DNA from: Amblyornis subalaris
Lineage: Eukaryota; Chordata; Aves; Passeriformes; Ptilonorhynchidae
Assembly: GCA_018881555.1 (NCBI GenBank)
Contig: JACAXG010000053.1
Coordinates: 4,205,210 to 4,269,209 of the forward strand
Direction: 5' to 3'
Length of the DNA: 64,000 nt
Position 1 is the first letter of the stretch; every line of letters starts with the position of its first letter. Shown here one piece after another: positions 20,518 through 35,500 of the stretch. A program made the translations under genes and the position numbers. Below the pieces are notes generated by a model. That model was given only the letters and a program-made list of their open reading frames with translations, searched no databases and was not told the DNA's origin.

Positions 20518-23500
20518 CTGCAAAGTAAGGAACTTGTTTTGTTAAAGGGCAGGAACAGCTTCTTGAGTCTGAGCAGAAGATGGGGATGGTCAGAGGGGAC
20601 TACAGAGAGTCAACTTGGTTTCAGCATTAAGAGCAAGGAATCAGATAAAGAGCAGGTGCCTGAATGTGCTGCAGGATGTTCCTCTGCACAAAGGAAGGGT
20701 CAGAGTAACTGCACCCAGCTCTGTTGTCTTCTCAGACCCCTGAGTGTTAGTATTGCACATGCTGTTAGTATACCCACTGCTGACCCAAGAGTGAAAAAAG
20801 GTGAGACAAAAAAAGTAGTATAAAAATTGCCTCAAGAAAACCCTTGTGATGAAATTAGAGTTACAANTAAGATTATTCCCTTTCTTGGCTTCCATATGGT
20901 ATAAAAAATCACAGTAAGAAAAAGGAGGACAAAATTATTGGAGTCTGCTTTGCTTGCTACCTAACAATAACAACCATCTCTGACTCCAATTTTAGGAGAA
21001 CAAAAGCCACTGCTAATCATGAAGGGGTCCTTTTCTTCCAAAGTGGTAAAAGAGGTCATTTAAGCTCCTCTGAAGGTAGGAGCATAACGGAAGTTTATCT
21101 GTGGTGCTCTTTTTATGTTTTGCTTGAAGTAGTACTGTATTAGAAGATCCTTAGACATGCAGTCTGTCAACATCACTGGTGTGGGGTAAATAAATTCAGG
21201 CAGCCATGAGAGAATGGTGTGAGGACAGGAAAGCTGCCATAAAGAAGAGAGTCTGGGGGGAACGTTAGAAAGGGGTGAAGCATCAAAATTGGCCTTCCTC
21301 AGCCTTCNAACAAGTTTGAGCACTCTAGGCATACTCTTGTTGCAGTGAGGGAGCTTGGCCATTAAATTCAAAGTGAAATAAAGATTAAAGCTAAGCAATA
21401 GTGATAGAAAACTACATTCATCTTGTGCCTTACATCACCTAAGAAAAAATGCTTCTAAAAATCCAAATGCTAAACTTCTGTGCTTTCCNAAGTTTTAACT
21501 AGGGTACCTGTGCTCATTAGCTTACTGAAATGTCAATTCTGGACAACACCTTTATTCAAGATGTTTAAGAGTGCCTTTCAGAACTGCTTCATTTGAGCAC
21601 CTTGCAGAACTGGAAAGCTGTAATTCACACACTAAGCAACAACAAAGAAAAAAATCAATGGGAAGCTAACTTTCACGGAGTGCAGGGCAGGTCATACCAC
21701 ACCAATTCTGGAAATGTAGCTTCTTTAAAGGTTGCAGGGGAGCAGGGAATGAGGTGTTAAGAGAGCTTATTATTTTCTACAGAGCCATATGAATACCATT
21801 TTAACTTTAGTAAAAGCATTTTTATTCAAAAAAGTAAAAGAGAAGTTCTTTTCTCTTTTTGCTTTTATAGAGAACAAATTTTTTTTTAATAATTTAAAAA
21901 ACCACTCTCTGGTGTGTCAGCAATTTTCATTGTCTCCAATTAAAACTCACTTCCTTTCCTCAGGCATATCATAGAATATGTTGCCTAAAATGCTCCTGGA
22001 CTTTTTTCTAAACAACTACTTCTTTTCCTGCCAAGGAGGCCTTCACTTTTGGCTTTTGTTGTTTTCCTGTCCCTGGGAAATACTGGGGAGTCTCCCTTTC
22101 AAGTGAAAACCAATCCTCCCCCAGTCTAAACCCAAGTCAAAACAGTTCAGGCACCTCACTAAAACTGCTGATGCTGCAGTCAGGAGGGGGAGGCTGAGAC
22201 AATTTCCTCTTCAAGATAGTGCCCATCTTATTCCTGCATGTGGGACTCCAACGAGCCACCACTGTCTCCCCTTTGGGCCACAACCACCAGCACTGGTGCA
22301 GGGGATGGGCTGTCACTGCCATTTGGGGCTGCCCTGGCAGCTGCTCCAGGGCTGTCCTTGCAAAGGGACTGTGGCCTGTCATGTCTGCATCAGACCAACT
22401 GCAGCATAGACACNCTTTGAAGTGTTTTCAGTGGTAGCACCCAAAAATATAGACCTATATCCCTATGATCCCAGGCATATTAAATATATCTTAAATTAAG
22501 AACAAATTTGTTACTGTGTTTTAATTTGTCCATGAANCTGCAGTACCTATTACACAGAGAGCAAATTAATCCTAAAGTGTGCTCATAAACATCTACCTTC
22601 CTTTGTCTAGCTATTTCCATTAGAGTAGAATATGTGTATTTGGAGAGTAAGATGCAGAGAATCAAAAGCAATGCAACTTGTATGATAAGGTGCAAGCACA
22701 ACAGTGAGAGCTTCCTTTACCTGAGTTGCAGGGCAAGTGATGGGGGCAGCAGCTTTACACCTATTCTTCCTATCTGTGCTGGGAAGACACCAACCAACTC
22801 CACCACGGTGACATGTCGGAGGTCTAGCCCACACTGTGCTGGCTGGAAGGGTTAGAAGGAGAAAGAGCTGTGTCAGTTATCACTGAGAGAACAGGGGGTG
22901 TTTTGACTTTGCAGCAAGTGTTCATAGAGGCCCCTCTTCTTAAGTTAGTCAAATGTTTTAAAGTGAATCGAGAGCATATTTTGCAAACACTCAAGTTCCC
23001 ATGGCTAAGAGTTAGAGCATCATGACTCCAGGGGAGGTTAAGTAACAGATTCTCAGCTACTGTCAAAAAACAACTCCCAGGAACCACCTAGGAGAAATAT
23101 AAACTTGTCGTTGTAGTGACATGAAAAGACACCAGGATATTAAGCACTGTACCAGCAATCTAATTTGGCAATCAAAGCAAGTTATGTGAAATAGAAGTTC
23201 ACTGCAGAAAGTCTTCTTTCATGACAACCTGTTTGCCCACTGTCAAGCAGTGGGAAATGTACTATAGCCATTAAATTTAGTATTTAAAACTATTTGAGTT
23301 TCAATATATTGACTTTTCTTGCCAAGTTCATCTAACTGGGAAAAATACAACTGTAATTTAAGCCAGCAGTTAAAAACATCGTCACATTCATATCTCAATG
23401 ATTATTTATACTGCATTTTGTTACAGTTGTGAGAAGAAAAAACAAGATAAAAGCACTTGTTGCTGTGAAAGAATACAGGACTGGTTCCTTTCCTCTCTTT

Positions 23501-26500
23501 CCCTGAGGACACAGATGTATTTTGGAGATACATCCCTAAGGCTATCAAGAAGCCAACAAGAGCATTACATTTACAACACGTAAGAAGGACAATCACCAGA
23601 AGTTTTACTTTTTTTGGAACAAAATACCCAAGAGTTATCTCCAGCAGTCTGGATTATTTCCGTGTTGTGTCTCTGGTCCTTTGCTCGTGCACTTGTTATT
23701 TCTGAAGCTATTCACACTTCCCTGCATTGTAGATACAAATTCCGTAAGCCTGGTGTGCATGAACTGCGTAAGTGGTGGAAGGTTGGGTTGGTTTTGTCTT
23801 TTTCAACTTCTTTAGCAGCTGAGATAGGAAATTACTATTGAGCACAAGTTAAATTAACTTGGGGAGGAAGGAAGGGCCAGAACTGCATGGGATTCAGCAA
23901 CTGGTCAGTCAGAGGCAGCATAATCCAGAATAGAGCTGAATCAGAGACCGGGGAGATATTTCAACTCAAAGCCCTGTGGAAAGGATTAATCCAGAACCAT
24001 GACTGCTTTGGCCAGATCCTCCAGTGGCTGCAATACAACANCCGAAGTTTGTGGATTTATGTCAGTGGAGCTTGTCCTCTTGTGTTTTTCTTTAAAGTAA
24101 AAAAAAAATAGTTGCACATCCCCCTTAACTGCGTTTTACCTGCAGCATTCCCAGCTGCATCCTGTAGAAGAAGTTGGCTGCAGTAGGAGTTGAAATAATT
24201 AGCAGTCTCCGCTTCTCATAAAACTGATCCAGAAGTGCAGCTGCAGTCCTCACATTCACATTAATATTCATGGCTGGAAAATTAAAACCAAAGTTACAGA
24301 GCATACAGAAAACAGATCTATTTCTAGAGGCAGAGTTAGACACCGAAACACAAGGACAAGAAATAAAAATAAAGAAGCCATGGGTGAAATGCTGGCCTCA
24401 TTTTATTGTAAACTGTTCTAGCTTGCACAACGGACTGACTCCAGAATGTGACATTTTGTAGAAAGCTTTGAGCTAAAACAAACTCCAGGAAAGAGCAGTC
24501 AGAGGTGGCAAAGGCTTCAGCTGTAAATGCAAATTGGCAGANGAGATAAAGATGTTACATTTCCTCCCTCTGGGACACCGCAGCCTGTATTCCAACCATG
24601 CCCCCTGCCCAAATTCTCACTGCCCTGAGAACCATTGTGCTGGATTCCTCCTGGCAAAGGGCTGAAATACTCACTTACGTGCACAGGTTGGCTCCACTCC
24701 TGACCACCCCAAATTGTACTGGCAGACTCGAGCTGGGCTTCCCTGCAGCTCGTAGCCACCAATGCAGGAGAACTCGCAGGTAGCACCATAGTTATTTCCA
24801 TCACCTGAGCACTTGATGTAGCCATTATCTGGGGCATTTAACTTCACACAGCGCCTGACTTTGAGCAAGAGAAAAGAACAAAAAAACCCCAAAGCATGAA
24901 TCACCATTTGTTACTAGGGTAGCATGGGCCAGTGGAATAGCAATACCAAAGACATTTTTCTGTTTGCTTTCTGTATTATTAGTCATGCACTTAAAAACCC
25001 CAAACAACCAAACCAAACTCCCTAACCCCTTGCTCTTATGTAAAATGAAACAGATGTGTAGGTGTATGCATGTGACAAAAGGTCATGGAGTACAGAGAGC
25101 TGAAGCTTATAGGTATCATCTCTGTATATTTAACTCCAGATTTTAAGATCTGGACTTGTGAAAGGGCAGCCCTGCTTGACAGATGTGAATTCAAGCTGAA
25201 AAAACGCCTTTGCATCCTTGTCTCAGCAGCTCACAAGCTAAGTATCAGGGAGAGGCTGGCAGGAGGGAAGGGGTGTGGAACTGGAGGCAGGACTGATCAA
25301 AGCAGCTCTTCCTGGATGTGCAGGAATGCTGCAGACCTGGCCCGCAGGGTCTTGAGCAAGACCGTGTACTCTCTTTCAGCATCAACATAGAGTTTATATA
25401 CACAGACATATGCAGATAAATACAGAAATGAGGACGTTTTCAAATTGCATACTAAGCCAGATGCAAATCAGTGACTGTATTTATAGGGTAAAACATCATT
25501 CTTACCTCTAACTTTAACAAGAAATTTGCAAGTGCCTTTGTTTTCAGCTCTGTCGTACACAGTATATTGGATTTTGTGGTCGCCTTCTGGAAAATGTGAC
25601 CCTGGTGGCAGGCCTTTCAAAATAACACTAAAACAGGAGATAAAACAGGACAGACATGCATAAATTCACCAGTATTTACTTACTGACAATGCTGTAAAAG
25701 CCTGAAGAGGGATATTTGTGGCATGCCAGGATTGTCTGGCTGTGCTGCAGGACTGAAGACTTGAGAGTAAGCAACGGAAGAAGCTGGGCAGCAGCAACCA
25801 GAGTATTTAAATTTGCTACCTACAGCCCACCCTGCTGAGACAAGGAAGGTTGAGTGGGCAAGGTCTGGTCTCTTCCNATAAGACAATCCACAGTGTAGCC
25901 AAGCCTATCATGCCCAGAGGAACTCAAGCTTTCTTTTCCTTACATAAGAAAAAGTCAACATTGAGAAAGAAAACTTCCAGTCTCTTACAATGGGGCTGTA
26001 TTCCCATCTGGTCACTCTGAACTGCTCCTGTGACTGTCATTTGTGACACTAAATATGTACAGAAATGAAAAAGGTTGAGATTTAGTGTCACAGCAGAAGG
26101 GTGTGGTGATCCACAGCAGCATTTTTACCTCGAACTTGCCCCTGTCCTGCAAACGAGGTGGGAGAATTCAGACACGGTAATTGAAGCAGAGAGTATGTAA
26201 CTAGAGAGGTTCCCCTGACATGGAAAAGCTTATGTACTCATGGAACTGCAGGACCCTGTGCATTTAAGGAAAGCACTGCATACTCCATAACAGCAGAGTT
26301 TAGCAAGATTTTATAAAAACAGAGATGTGATTTATGGAAAAGCTTCCACTGAATCAAGAGCTTGCCTCTTTTGAGCTGACAACAGTTACTCGTATGACAA
26401 AGTCTGCATGGGATATTCCCCATTTTTTGCCTATCAGACATTCCTTTGTCAAAAAGACTTTGGAATTTCTTTATTCTGACATTTTCAAAGCTTTTATTTT

Positions 26501-29500
26501 ATCAGGTGTAATTTTTAATGCTATTAACTGTCAGCGAATTATTACATCAGACCTTAACGGCAATTAAGTTTTTAATTATACAATGAATTCTTCTTTATGA
26601 AATTATTAAATTATAGCAACAAAAGGGCAATATCATTGTCTTTCAACAGCTTTTTTGTATTCCCATGAAACTGTAAACATCTTCGAGCTTAACAATTTTG
26701 AGCTTTTAAGCTTAACCAGTCCACTAATGTAATGATCTAACCTGCTTACTGAAAGAAGCAGATTTTCTATACTCCTGCCATCACAATAATCCAGATAGAT
26801 TGACATAAGTCCTGCATGATAAAAATGGGAAAATCAGAGGCACTAATACCACCACAAGTACACCTTGTTCTTCTGGAAAATATGACTGTGAAACCATAGA
26901 AATCGACAAAGAAAGTTTGAAGTGTTATGTCCAAATCCAATGTTTAAAGTTACCAAAGTTTCAAACAAGAAATGTTGCTTTAATGGTACCTGCAGAATCC
27001 TGGGACATCAGTAGCCGGAACTACCTCAGGAAGACGCCTAAAGATGATTACAGATACTGTTTCGTGACACAATTCACCTGTTTTTTTTTAAGACAGCCAA
27101 ACTTGCCTCTGCTGTTACCTCTAATGCACTACTCTTTTTCATGGTTATGTACAAAAGGCAACTTGCTGTAAGGAATCTTGTTGACTGTGAGGCCCGCAAA
27201 GAAGCTCTGGAAAATTTCGCAGAAGCAGTCAAAATGCTGGTTTTGTTTATTCCACTAGCTCTAAATAACCACAACAATCTCCTAAGCAGTTCCTGAACAC
27301 AGCACCTCCAAATTGTCAACTTTTCCAGTTAAACATGCAATTCTTTACAGAACAGTGACATGTGACAGCTATAAAAAAGCATCTCGGATGAATTAAGAGG
27401 AAAGGGTACCAGGCCACCCTCATCAGCTGAATTGCTAACGGAAGAATAAGAAGGAAAAAGTGCAAGCGTGTACAGGTTTTCACCTACTCTGTCAGAATCC
27501 CGTCAGCAGTGTCCCGTCCCTCCGGGGTGTCCCAGAACACTCTGGCTGTCAACTTGTTGGGCTCTGCGGTTTTCTCCTTCACACTCGGGCACTGGATCCT
27601 CGGAGGTTCAGTATCTGTTGAAATAAATGTCAAAGAAAAGGGCACTGGAGCATCTCTTAGAGCTACACATTTTCTTCAGAGGTCCTTCCCTGCTGTCAGG
27701 GTAACCCAGGACCACCTCTAGNTGGCCTCAATACTGGAGACATCCCAGCCAAGGCACGTGGAGCCTGTACTTCTCACCTTTTTGAAAGAAGAGTTGACAA
27801 CGATCAGCCTTTTGCAATGCAAAAAAACCAATGAAAAACAGTTACTGTAAATTTCTTTACAGAGTTCAGTTAAAAAATAATGTTAAAAAATGGACAGCTT
27901 TGAACTCCATATAGGGATGTTCAAGATCATACCCAAGAAGCCTGGATGTTCTGTTTATCTGCATTCATCTGTTTATCTTTGTTCATCTGTGCAGTGGATA
28001 TTGTGATTAAGAGCATTTTTAAAGCACACTGAACATCAATTTCTCTCTGCATAACTTTGCATGTTACTCTTAACATGCTGGTTATTTTTCCTGCAGTAAC
28101 AGCAAAATGAGAAACAACTGAAGACTGACACAATTATCATTTTGTGGTGAATTAATGCTGCATTTGATTTTTTCCTAGTAACTCTTATAATAATGCCTTA
28201 CATCAGTAGCCAGCACTAGCAGAACAACCACCCTATCAATACAGGCTTAGGGTGTGACAAAAGGATGACCCATGTTGGTGACAGCCATTTACCACAACCT
28301 CTGTTATACAATCAGAAGGAAAAGGAAACCTTTCCAGAACAAAAGACAGCAACATTTTTCAATCTTCTAGAGGAAAATATCTACTTCAATATATGTTACA
28401 TCACATTAAGGATATAATGGAAACATTATTCGAGTGAGCATTAGCATTTTTAGCTAACTGATAACCAAAGCAGCTGCACATTGATCTTTTTAAGNGAAGT
28501 TATTTCAGCAACATGAATATATCCTTCCTCTTAGAGGATGGGGACAGGGGGCAGTCTGCTTTGTTAGGACAGAATACTTGCTATCTGTCAGGACTTCTGT
28601 AAGCGACTGCTAGAACACACCTAAATAAAAATGTATCTTTTTTCCCCCTTTTAATGAATACCTGTTTCACCACTGAAAGGCCTTATGCCTTTCCTACATG
28701 GATCTTCACTACTGCACTGTGAACCCCATATAATTTTGTGCAAAAATGCTAAGCAGTGCATGTAAAGAAGGGCAGAGGAAAGCCCCTTGTTTTTAAGAAC
28801 ACTTAAGTTCNGGTCTGAAGTAATTTTAGCTACACTCGATGTTAAAAGCAGTGGAAAACCCAGGCCACTTCCATGACATGAAGTTTACCAGCCTACACCT
28901 CTGATCACAGATAATATCCCTACTGTGCACAGTGCAACTAATTGTTTGTATAGTAAAGTAAGAAATAAAGCAGCCTTTTTGTATTTGTAGTTCATTGCTC
29001 CCCCCACCTTAATTTTACTCCTCAGATGAAAGTGATCTCTCCTGGCCACTCTGTAAGCTGCAATTCACTGGTGACTTTTCTGTAACTACTGAATTACAGT
29101 AGGGAACAAATGTTCAATTGCAAACTTCATTATACTCTTAGAATTACATCTGGTCACNATTATGTCTGTGATGTCTGGTCACAAAAAATCTCTATCCTAC
29201 CTATCAAGAGGCCAAAAGATAACCTTATTAAACAGTCTGCTTACAGCAGACCTCATTATTTGCATATAGCAACTGTGTGCACACAAGGTTTGAAGGGGCC
29301 TTCTTGAAACTACATGGTACTACCATAACTTAAATCTTAGTAGTACTTTAACTGGGTTACTTGGGACTTGCAATCATACCCTATGCAACAACTACCCTGC
29401 ACTTTTGGAATAAAAAAGAGGTGTTAGTACTAACTTAGACTCTTTGCTGTTTAAGACATACTTGCTTACTTTAGTCTGCAAGACAGCATCCTTTGTAATA

Positions 29501-32500
29501 AGCACACCATCTCTGCAAACAGATGAGCTTCTAAAAGTGCCAGGAAATACAGCGGACAATATTTTATCATTTCCAAACTTAAAAGGTTTGTTTTTCTTCC
29601 TCTGCCCACACCACTGAGAAGGACAAAGCTTGTTTTTTAAATAAAAACAACAGACACCACAAACAGTCTAGACCTAAGCGGCTCATCTCTACATTTGTAC
29701 CACACCAAATAACAGGAAACCTGAAAAACATTTTATGAACATCAGGCCACAGTGGAGACACTCCAAAGCCATTTGCCAACCTAGACTGAGCCACAGGCAT
29801 TCTGAGGAAAACCAAGTTATCATACACACAAAACGCTAAGCACAAACACTCTACCACCCACATGCTTTAAATTACTGGTAGCCATTTCAGATGGCCAAAA
29901 GAATACTTTCCTCTGTGGGTGGCTCCTGAAGCTTTTATCAGAGGCTTCCCGAAAAAAGAGCAGCAGGCTGAGACTTCACTATCTGCTGAAATTTCGTTAG
30001 TAGTCAGGAAAGTTAAATCTCAGTATTTGTTTATCGCTCTTTTGATTTATGTATATAGAAACACTTATTCCAGCCAAAGTTCCCAGGAGACCACTGACTA
30101 CGTAATGAAAATTGCTGGCATAACTAGTGTGAACTAGGTTGAAATCTAAATTAGCTCACTGCAATCANGCTGGTAACTACAATCCATTCATATGCCCTCG
30201 ATATATTTGAAGACTATGATCCCAAGGAAGAAAAACAGTTCAGACAGCAGGTTTACTTTCAAATCTGCTTTATCATTANGCAGCAGAGAGCGTGACAGAC
30301 TCCAGCACAGAGAACATGCTGGAAGAGCAGCACAGTAATCACAGGCTACCAAGGAGTCACTCAGGAATCAGCAAAGGCTGTTACAAGCACGGTAAAGTGC
30401 NGACCATTTACACCAGCCTCATCTTTATTAGAGTGGTAATGCTTGGAGCTTGTAAAAAAGATACTCCCTTTGGACTGAAAGCACTGAGTGACAGAACTTC
30501 ACATCCCTTGGAAAGCTGTTCTCTGCTTCCTCAGGAGGAAGGTAATCTTGCTTTTTCCCTCCANGAACTGGGTAAAAAGGCATTTTAGAATCTATGTGTG
30601 CCGGACTTGGGCACTGGCAGGTACCTCAGGATGCAGACTTCCNGGGATGCAGACCATATATCCCACTCACCAACGCAGGCCGCCGGCCGGCCGCTCCAGA
30701 CTTTGTTGTCCATGCAGGTCACGATGCGGTCCCCCTTCAGCTGGTACCCTGGGGAGCAGTAGTACTCACACCTCGAGCCAAAGTAGGCACCATCCAAACA
30801 CTTGAAGCCCCCGTTGGTCGGCATGGACAGGGTAGGGCAACGTTTTTCTGGAAAAGGAAACAAAGACTTCTGGAAACCTGTTACCCTCTCTTCAGAGTAA
30901 GGTGAATGTGGGGCACTACACAGAAATAAAGACACAGCTGGCAAATGACAGGTGGGAGAAAATCTTGTTCCTCATGAGGCTTTTCCACATTGCTCTTATC
31001 AGCTGCATTTCAAATTTAACTCTACATAAGCATTAGTGGCTTAATACAATATTTAAATGAGAAAAGGGATGACAAGTACCTATTCCTCTCTTCTCAGGAA
31101 ATGTTTTACTGCAAGAGCCCATTTAGACACCTGATACAAATTATGTCGTCTTAGAAAGTCCAAGATGGGCAATATTATAAAACACCTTTATGGCTTTATC
31201 ATAAAACTATTCCCACAAATCAAAATCCCATGCTCATGAAGCATTCCCTACCTGCCAAGAGTGTTTGTCTCAACCAGATGCTTATCCTNTCACGTACCCC
31301 AGTGAGATCCTCAACAACAAACTAATCTACATATCCAAGCATATTGCCAACCTTTAAAATAACAGTAACAACCCGAAGATCAGTTTCAAAGGCAAATAAG
31401 AATTTATTGTCTGCTGAATCCAGAGCACAAGTCACACACACGGATTTTGGAGCCACTTACGTTTGCACAGCACTTTCCCAGACCAGCGTTTGCTTGACTG
31501 ACAAATTAGCTGGTGAGGGCCATGCAGCTCGTAGCCTTTCTGACAGCGAATATCACATCTTGTGCCCAATACATTCTTGTAATACTCCCCTTGAGGTGTC
31601 CTGCAGTTTGCATAACCGTGTTTCACTTTAATGGGGGAGCACCACGGTGTTTCTGGCACAGAGAAGAAAAAGCCCCACACATAGCAATTAGAAAAACATA
31701 AAAGTTCAGACACAGATATAAAATCACTTTGTTTAATCAAGGTCACAGAGAAGAAATGGAAAAAAAAAAGTCTTATTTAAAAAGCCACCAATCCTCAAAG
31801 CGGAGAACACTGCAGAGGTGCACCAAGTCTTACATATGAGAAGGTCAGCCCTTTAAAGANTGGCAGCTCCTTTTTTTTATGATAAACATTAAAGACTGTA
31901 GCCATTAGATTGGAAGGGTTGGGAGGGCAGGTGGGGTTTTACTATGTTTTTTGTCCATGGAGTAAGTGTGCCACCATGTGGGCAAGTTTGATGACAACTG
32001 GGATGTTTTTCCCTCTTGTTTTTAAGCAGACCCATCTAACTGCTCTTGGGTAAGAGAAGTCTGCATTAGGAACACCTTGGTCTATCTGCAATTTTCAGCT
32101 TCCCACATCTAACTCTCTTAGTGCTCCTTAAAAAAACCCACNCCATTTTCTGCTTCCATAATAATTTGTGCCTTGGTGAAACTCAGTGATGGTTCAAGCT
32201 CTCCCACAGTTAGAANAGATGTCACTGACATAAATCATACTGCCAATATGTCAAGCGTGTGTGTACACACCCTCCATGTGCCACAACAACTGTTCAGGGT
32301 TTTAAGTACAGCCCCAGTTTTCCAAAGTTCTTTCCCAATTCGTACCCGGGATTAGGCCTGAACTGAACTGTGTGAAGTGTGCAAAAGCAGCTGCTCCCTC
32401 ACTCCCTCAGCAGTTCTGTGGTGCCACACTGAAACATTCAAATATTCTTTAGAAGACCAAAAAATCAGCCTTCTACCAGAAAATGGACACAATAACATTG

Positions 32501-35500
32501 CCATGATTAAATCTGAAGGCAAGTGTCCGATCCAACAGACGAGTGAAGAGCTTTCCAGAAAAATCTTATTCCTCTCTTTTTGGTAGTAATTTGTATCTTC
32601 CAAGGGCAACNTGCATTCAGCCACAAAGCCTGTATTTGACAGCACAAACCCCTGCACTTCCTACTGTCCAATCCTTGTGAGGGTGTCAATAGTCATTCAT
32701 GAGCATAGTATCCACTTAGCACATATTCAGAAAAAAGAACCCAAGCTGCATAAAATTAAATTAAGCTCTAAATGTCTGAACTTAGGTCAAAGGTCTGAAT
32801 ATCACATATCTACTCTTCATCTCAAAAGATGGGTGGAGGACTATCTTTCCCTAATATCTTGGAAATGTAGTCTCTAGTAAAAGAACTACTTTCTAGCTGC
32901 TCCTGGATGCAGGACAGGGACTCGAATGGATCTGCCAAGTCAGAGAAAAGCTGGGATTGGGCTGTGACTTCACAGCTAATGCTCCTACCAAACTCACGAG
33001 AAAAAGGGAAACACAGGAACATAAACCTGAACAATTAACTGGCCAGGGCTACACTTTAAAATATTCAGGATATGAGTATCATCACCTTGTGAGGATTTAA
33101 CATCACATTGTGATGCTGAAGGGCACAGTATCAAGTAGAGACTTCCCCTTCCCAGATAAAGTTTCACATCCTTTGTTTAGCTTTGGCAGCAGGGTCCACC
33201 AAGAAGTGGGCAGCTTCCCAGCCGGAGTTTCCTACACAAGGAGTGACTAAGCCTGCCACTTTCGCAGCTCCAAGATTTGAAAAGGACATATAAGGAGAGA
33301 GAGAGGAAGGTAGGAAGGCAGGGACTGCAAGGCAGAAAGAGAAGGATGACAGGTCCTAAAATCCTGTGTGACAATCTGTGGCACGAGGGAGGGACATGAA
33401 AAAACTTAGAATTTTCCAAGAAAGATGCAAAAAAAACCCCTAAACATAAAAACCACAAAGTTTTAGCCTTCATACTCACGAAGTCACAAGTGACATTTAA
33501 AAACAATTTCTAGATCATCTTTGGCAAATGTTCACTTTAGCTCTTAATTTCCATAGTTTCTATGTNTATTTTCCTACACTATTTGAATCAGTTGCACACA
33601 TAAATAAACAAAAATCAATACAGCATTTCCATACGTGGGATATTTATATTCAGCATACAATGTCTCCAAGACATATTTACACTTTCCCAACGGAAACTAC
33701 ACTTCCATCTATATTTTGAAGTGCTGGTCCTGAGTAAACACAAATAGCATCTGCAGACTAAAATCAGAGACTAATTAACAAGCTTTTGCCTAGGCCAAGG
33801 GCTCAGCCATCCATGCTTCTTTCCACCCACGAGCCTGCTCTCTGACTGTCGAACACATCCTCTGCTATTTACTTTACAATTATGCGAAGCATTTTGGTGG
33901 AGAGTGGGCTTTATTGGTTTGGGGTTTTATTGTTTTAAGAACTGTTTCCCGTCCTTCACCCTAATCTCTATCCCATAGTTTCCAAAAGACACTTACAAAA
34001 AAACCCCTACCTGACTTGGGCCACTTTGTTGAGGGGCTGCATCACAGTGGCTCATATTTTTCACGCCTGCTGTGCACCAAATTAAAACTGAGAGATGAGG
34101 AGTGCAANCAAGTGGGAGCAGAAGTCAACCAGCTACTGCTGAAGTAACAAGTGATGCCAGCACCCAGCTCTGCCTCCTCAGCTGCCTACCCCAGTGCCAC
34201 TGGGGCAGCCGCAGGCATCACCTCCAACCACTCTCCAGGGCAAGCCACATGCTGGGTTCACAGCCTCTGTCTCATTCACCCCCTGGAGAAATCCTCCTGC
34301 TCCCAAGCTTTTCCACAATCTCCCCTTCAGTGGTATCATCTCCAAAATTTCCAACTTTTCTGCTCCACTTCCTCTTCCCATGCCGAGACCCTAAACTTCA
34401 ATTTACTTACATGCCCAAATGTGTAGGATCTCCTTAACTAAGAAGTAGGCCTCACTTTTTCTGCAGAAGGCTTTAAACCCGAAGTTACTAAGACAACACT
34501 GACTGAAAGGGGTAAAACCAGAGGGATGAAAACTCACTTGAGCTGAGCTTTCACCCCACCCAGTTGGGTAATCCCTCAGCAAATCAGTTCAAGATATTTA
34601 TGGCCTTGGGTTTTCCACATATATAAACTCTAAATGCACGTCACTGACTTCCTTTGTAAAGTGTGTTAAGACAAATATGCTTTGCAACATGATCAAGAGA
34701 CTAGTAATAATAATATAAAAGAAGGCAAAGCAGCTGTTTCAGGTATTGCAAATTGCCTGAGTTTTTCTGCCCATTTTTGTGGTTTTACAGACACGCTTGC
34801 CTTGAGTAAACAGTTGCCNATATATTAAAAAAAAAAACCACGTGGCTAACATCTAACAAATGCACCTTAATGAACACAATACTGAAAAAGAAAAAGCCTT
34901 TCCTGTAGTGTCATTGCAGCTACAGTGGTTTATAGAGAGAAACAGAGCAAGGCTCCTACGGAGGGGTAAAATTCATCTGATACTGGACCAAATGATTCTG
35001 CCAGAAAGAAAAACAAAAGCCAACATGTTTTTGGATAAGGATAACTTCAGAGTCAGGAGGAACATCTGTTTGATTTAAAACATTATAATGCTTACTCGAG
35101 AACTGACTGTGATTAGAAGAAAGTGGGTGAGGCAGGGTTTACAAGCTATTTACAAATATCTGGGTTTAGATACTGCTGGAGTATCAGATACAACTGATAG
35201 TGTTGGAAAAAAAACACAGCTAATTTGAAAAGCTTTGCGCATCAAATGATACAGAAAGTTTTAGATCAAAGTTTGTTTATTCCCAAGTGAAGGCACATAT
35301 TGGTTTTCAAAGGCTAAGCAGCTACATGGAGCACTTGTGGAATATCAGGTCTGTGTGGGAACCCAAGGGGTTACACAAGCTGTTCCCTGCCTCAAGGAAA
35401 GGCCAGCCATGTTCCCGAAGGCTTTGGGAATTAGAAAAGCTACAGGTTTGCCAGGCACCTCTTCTGGAACTTCACCATCTATACCAGGCTCTGTTCATCC

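Noticed and set aside
34102..34437. GC-richer patch with several overlapping plus- and minus-strand ORFs
   Set aside because: Multiple frames are open at once, which indicates composition rather than coding. No similarity recognised.
34300..34560. Possible extra exon ending at a gtaagt donor near 34409 on the minus strand, extending the unassigned exon chain
   Set aside because: Two mutually exclusive frames both looked open over the same bases, and I could not connect it to the other segments without arbitrary choices of splice sites.
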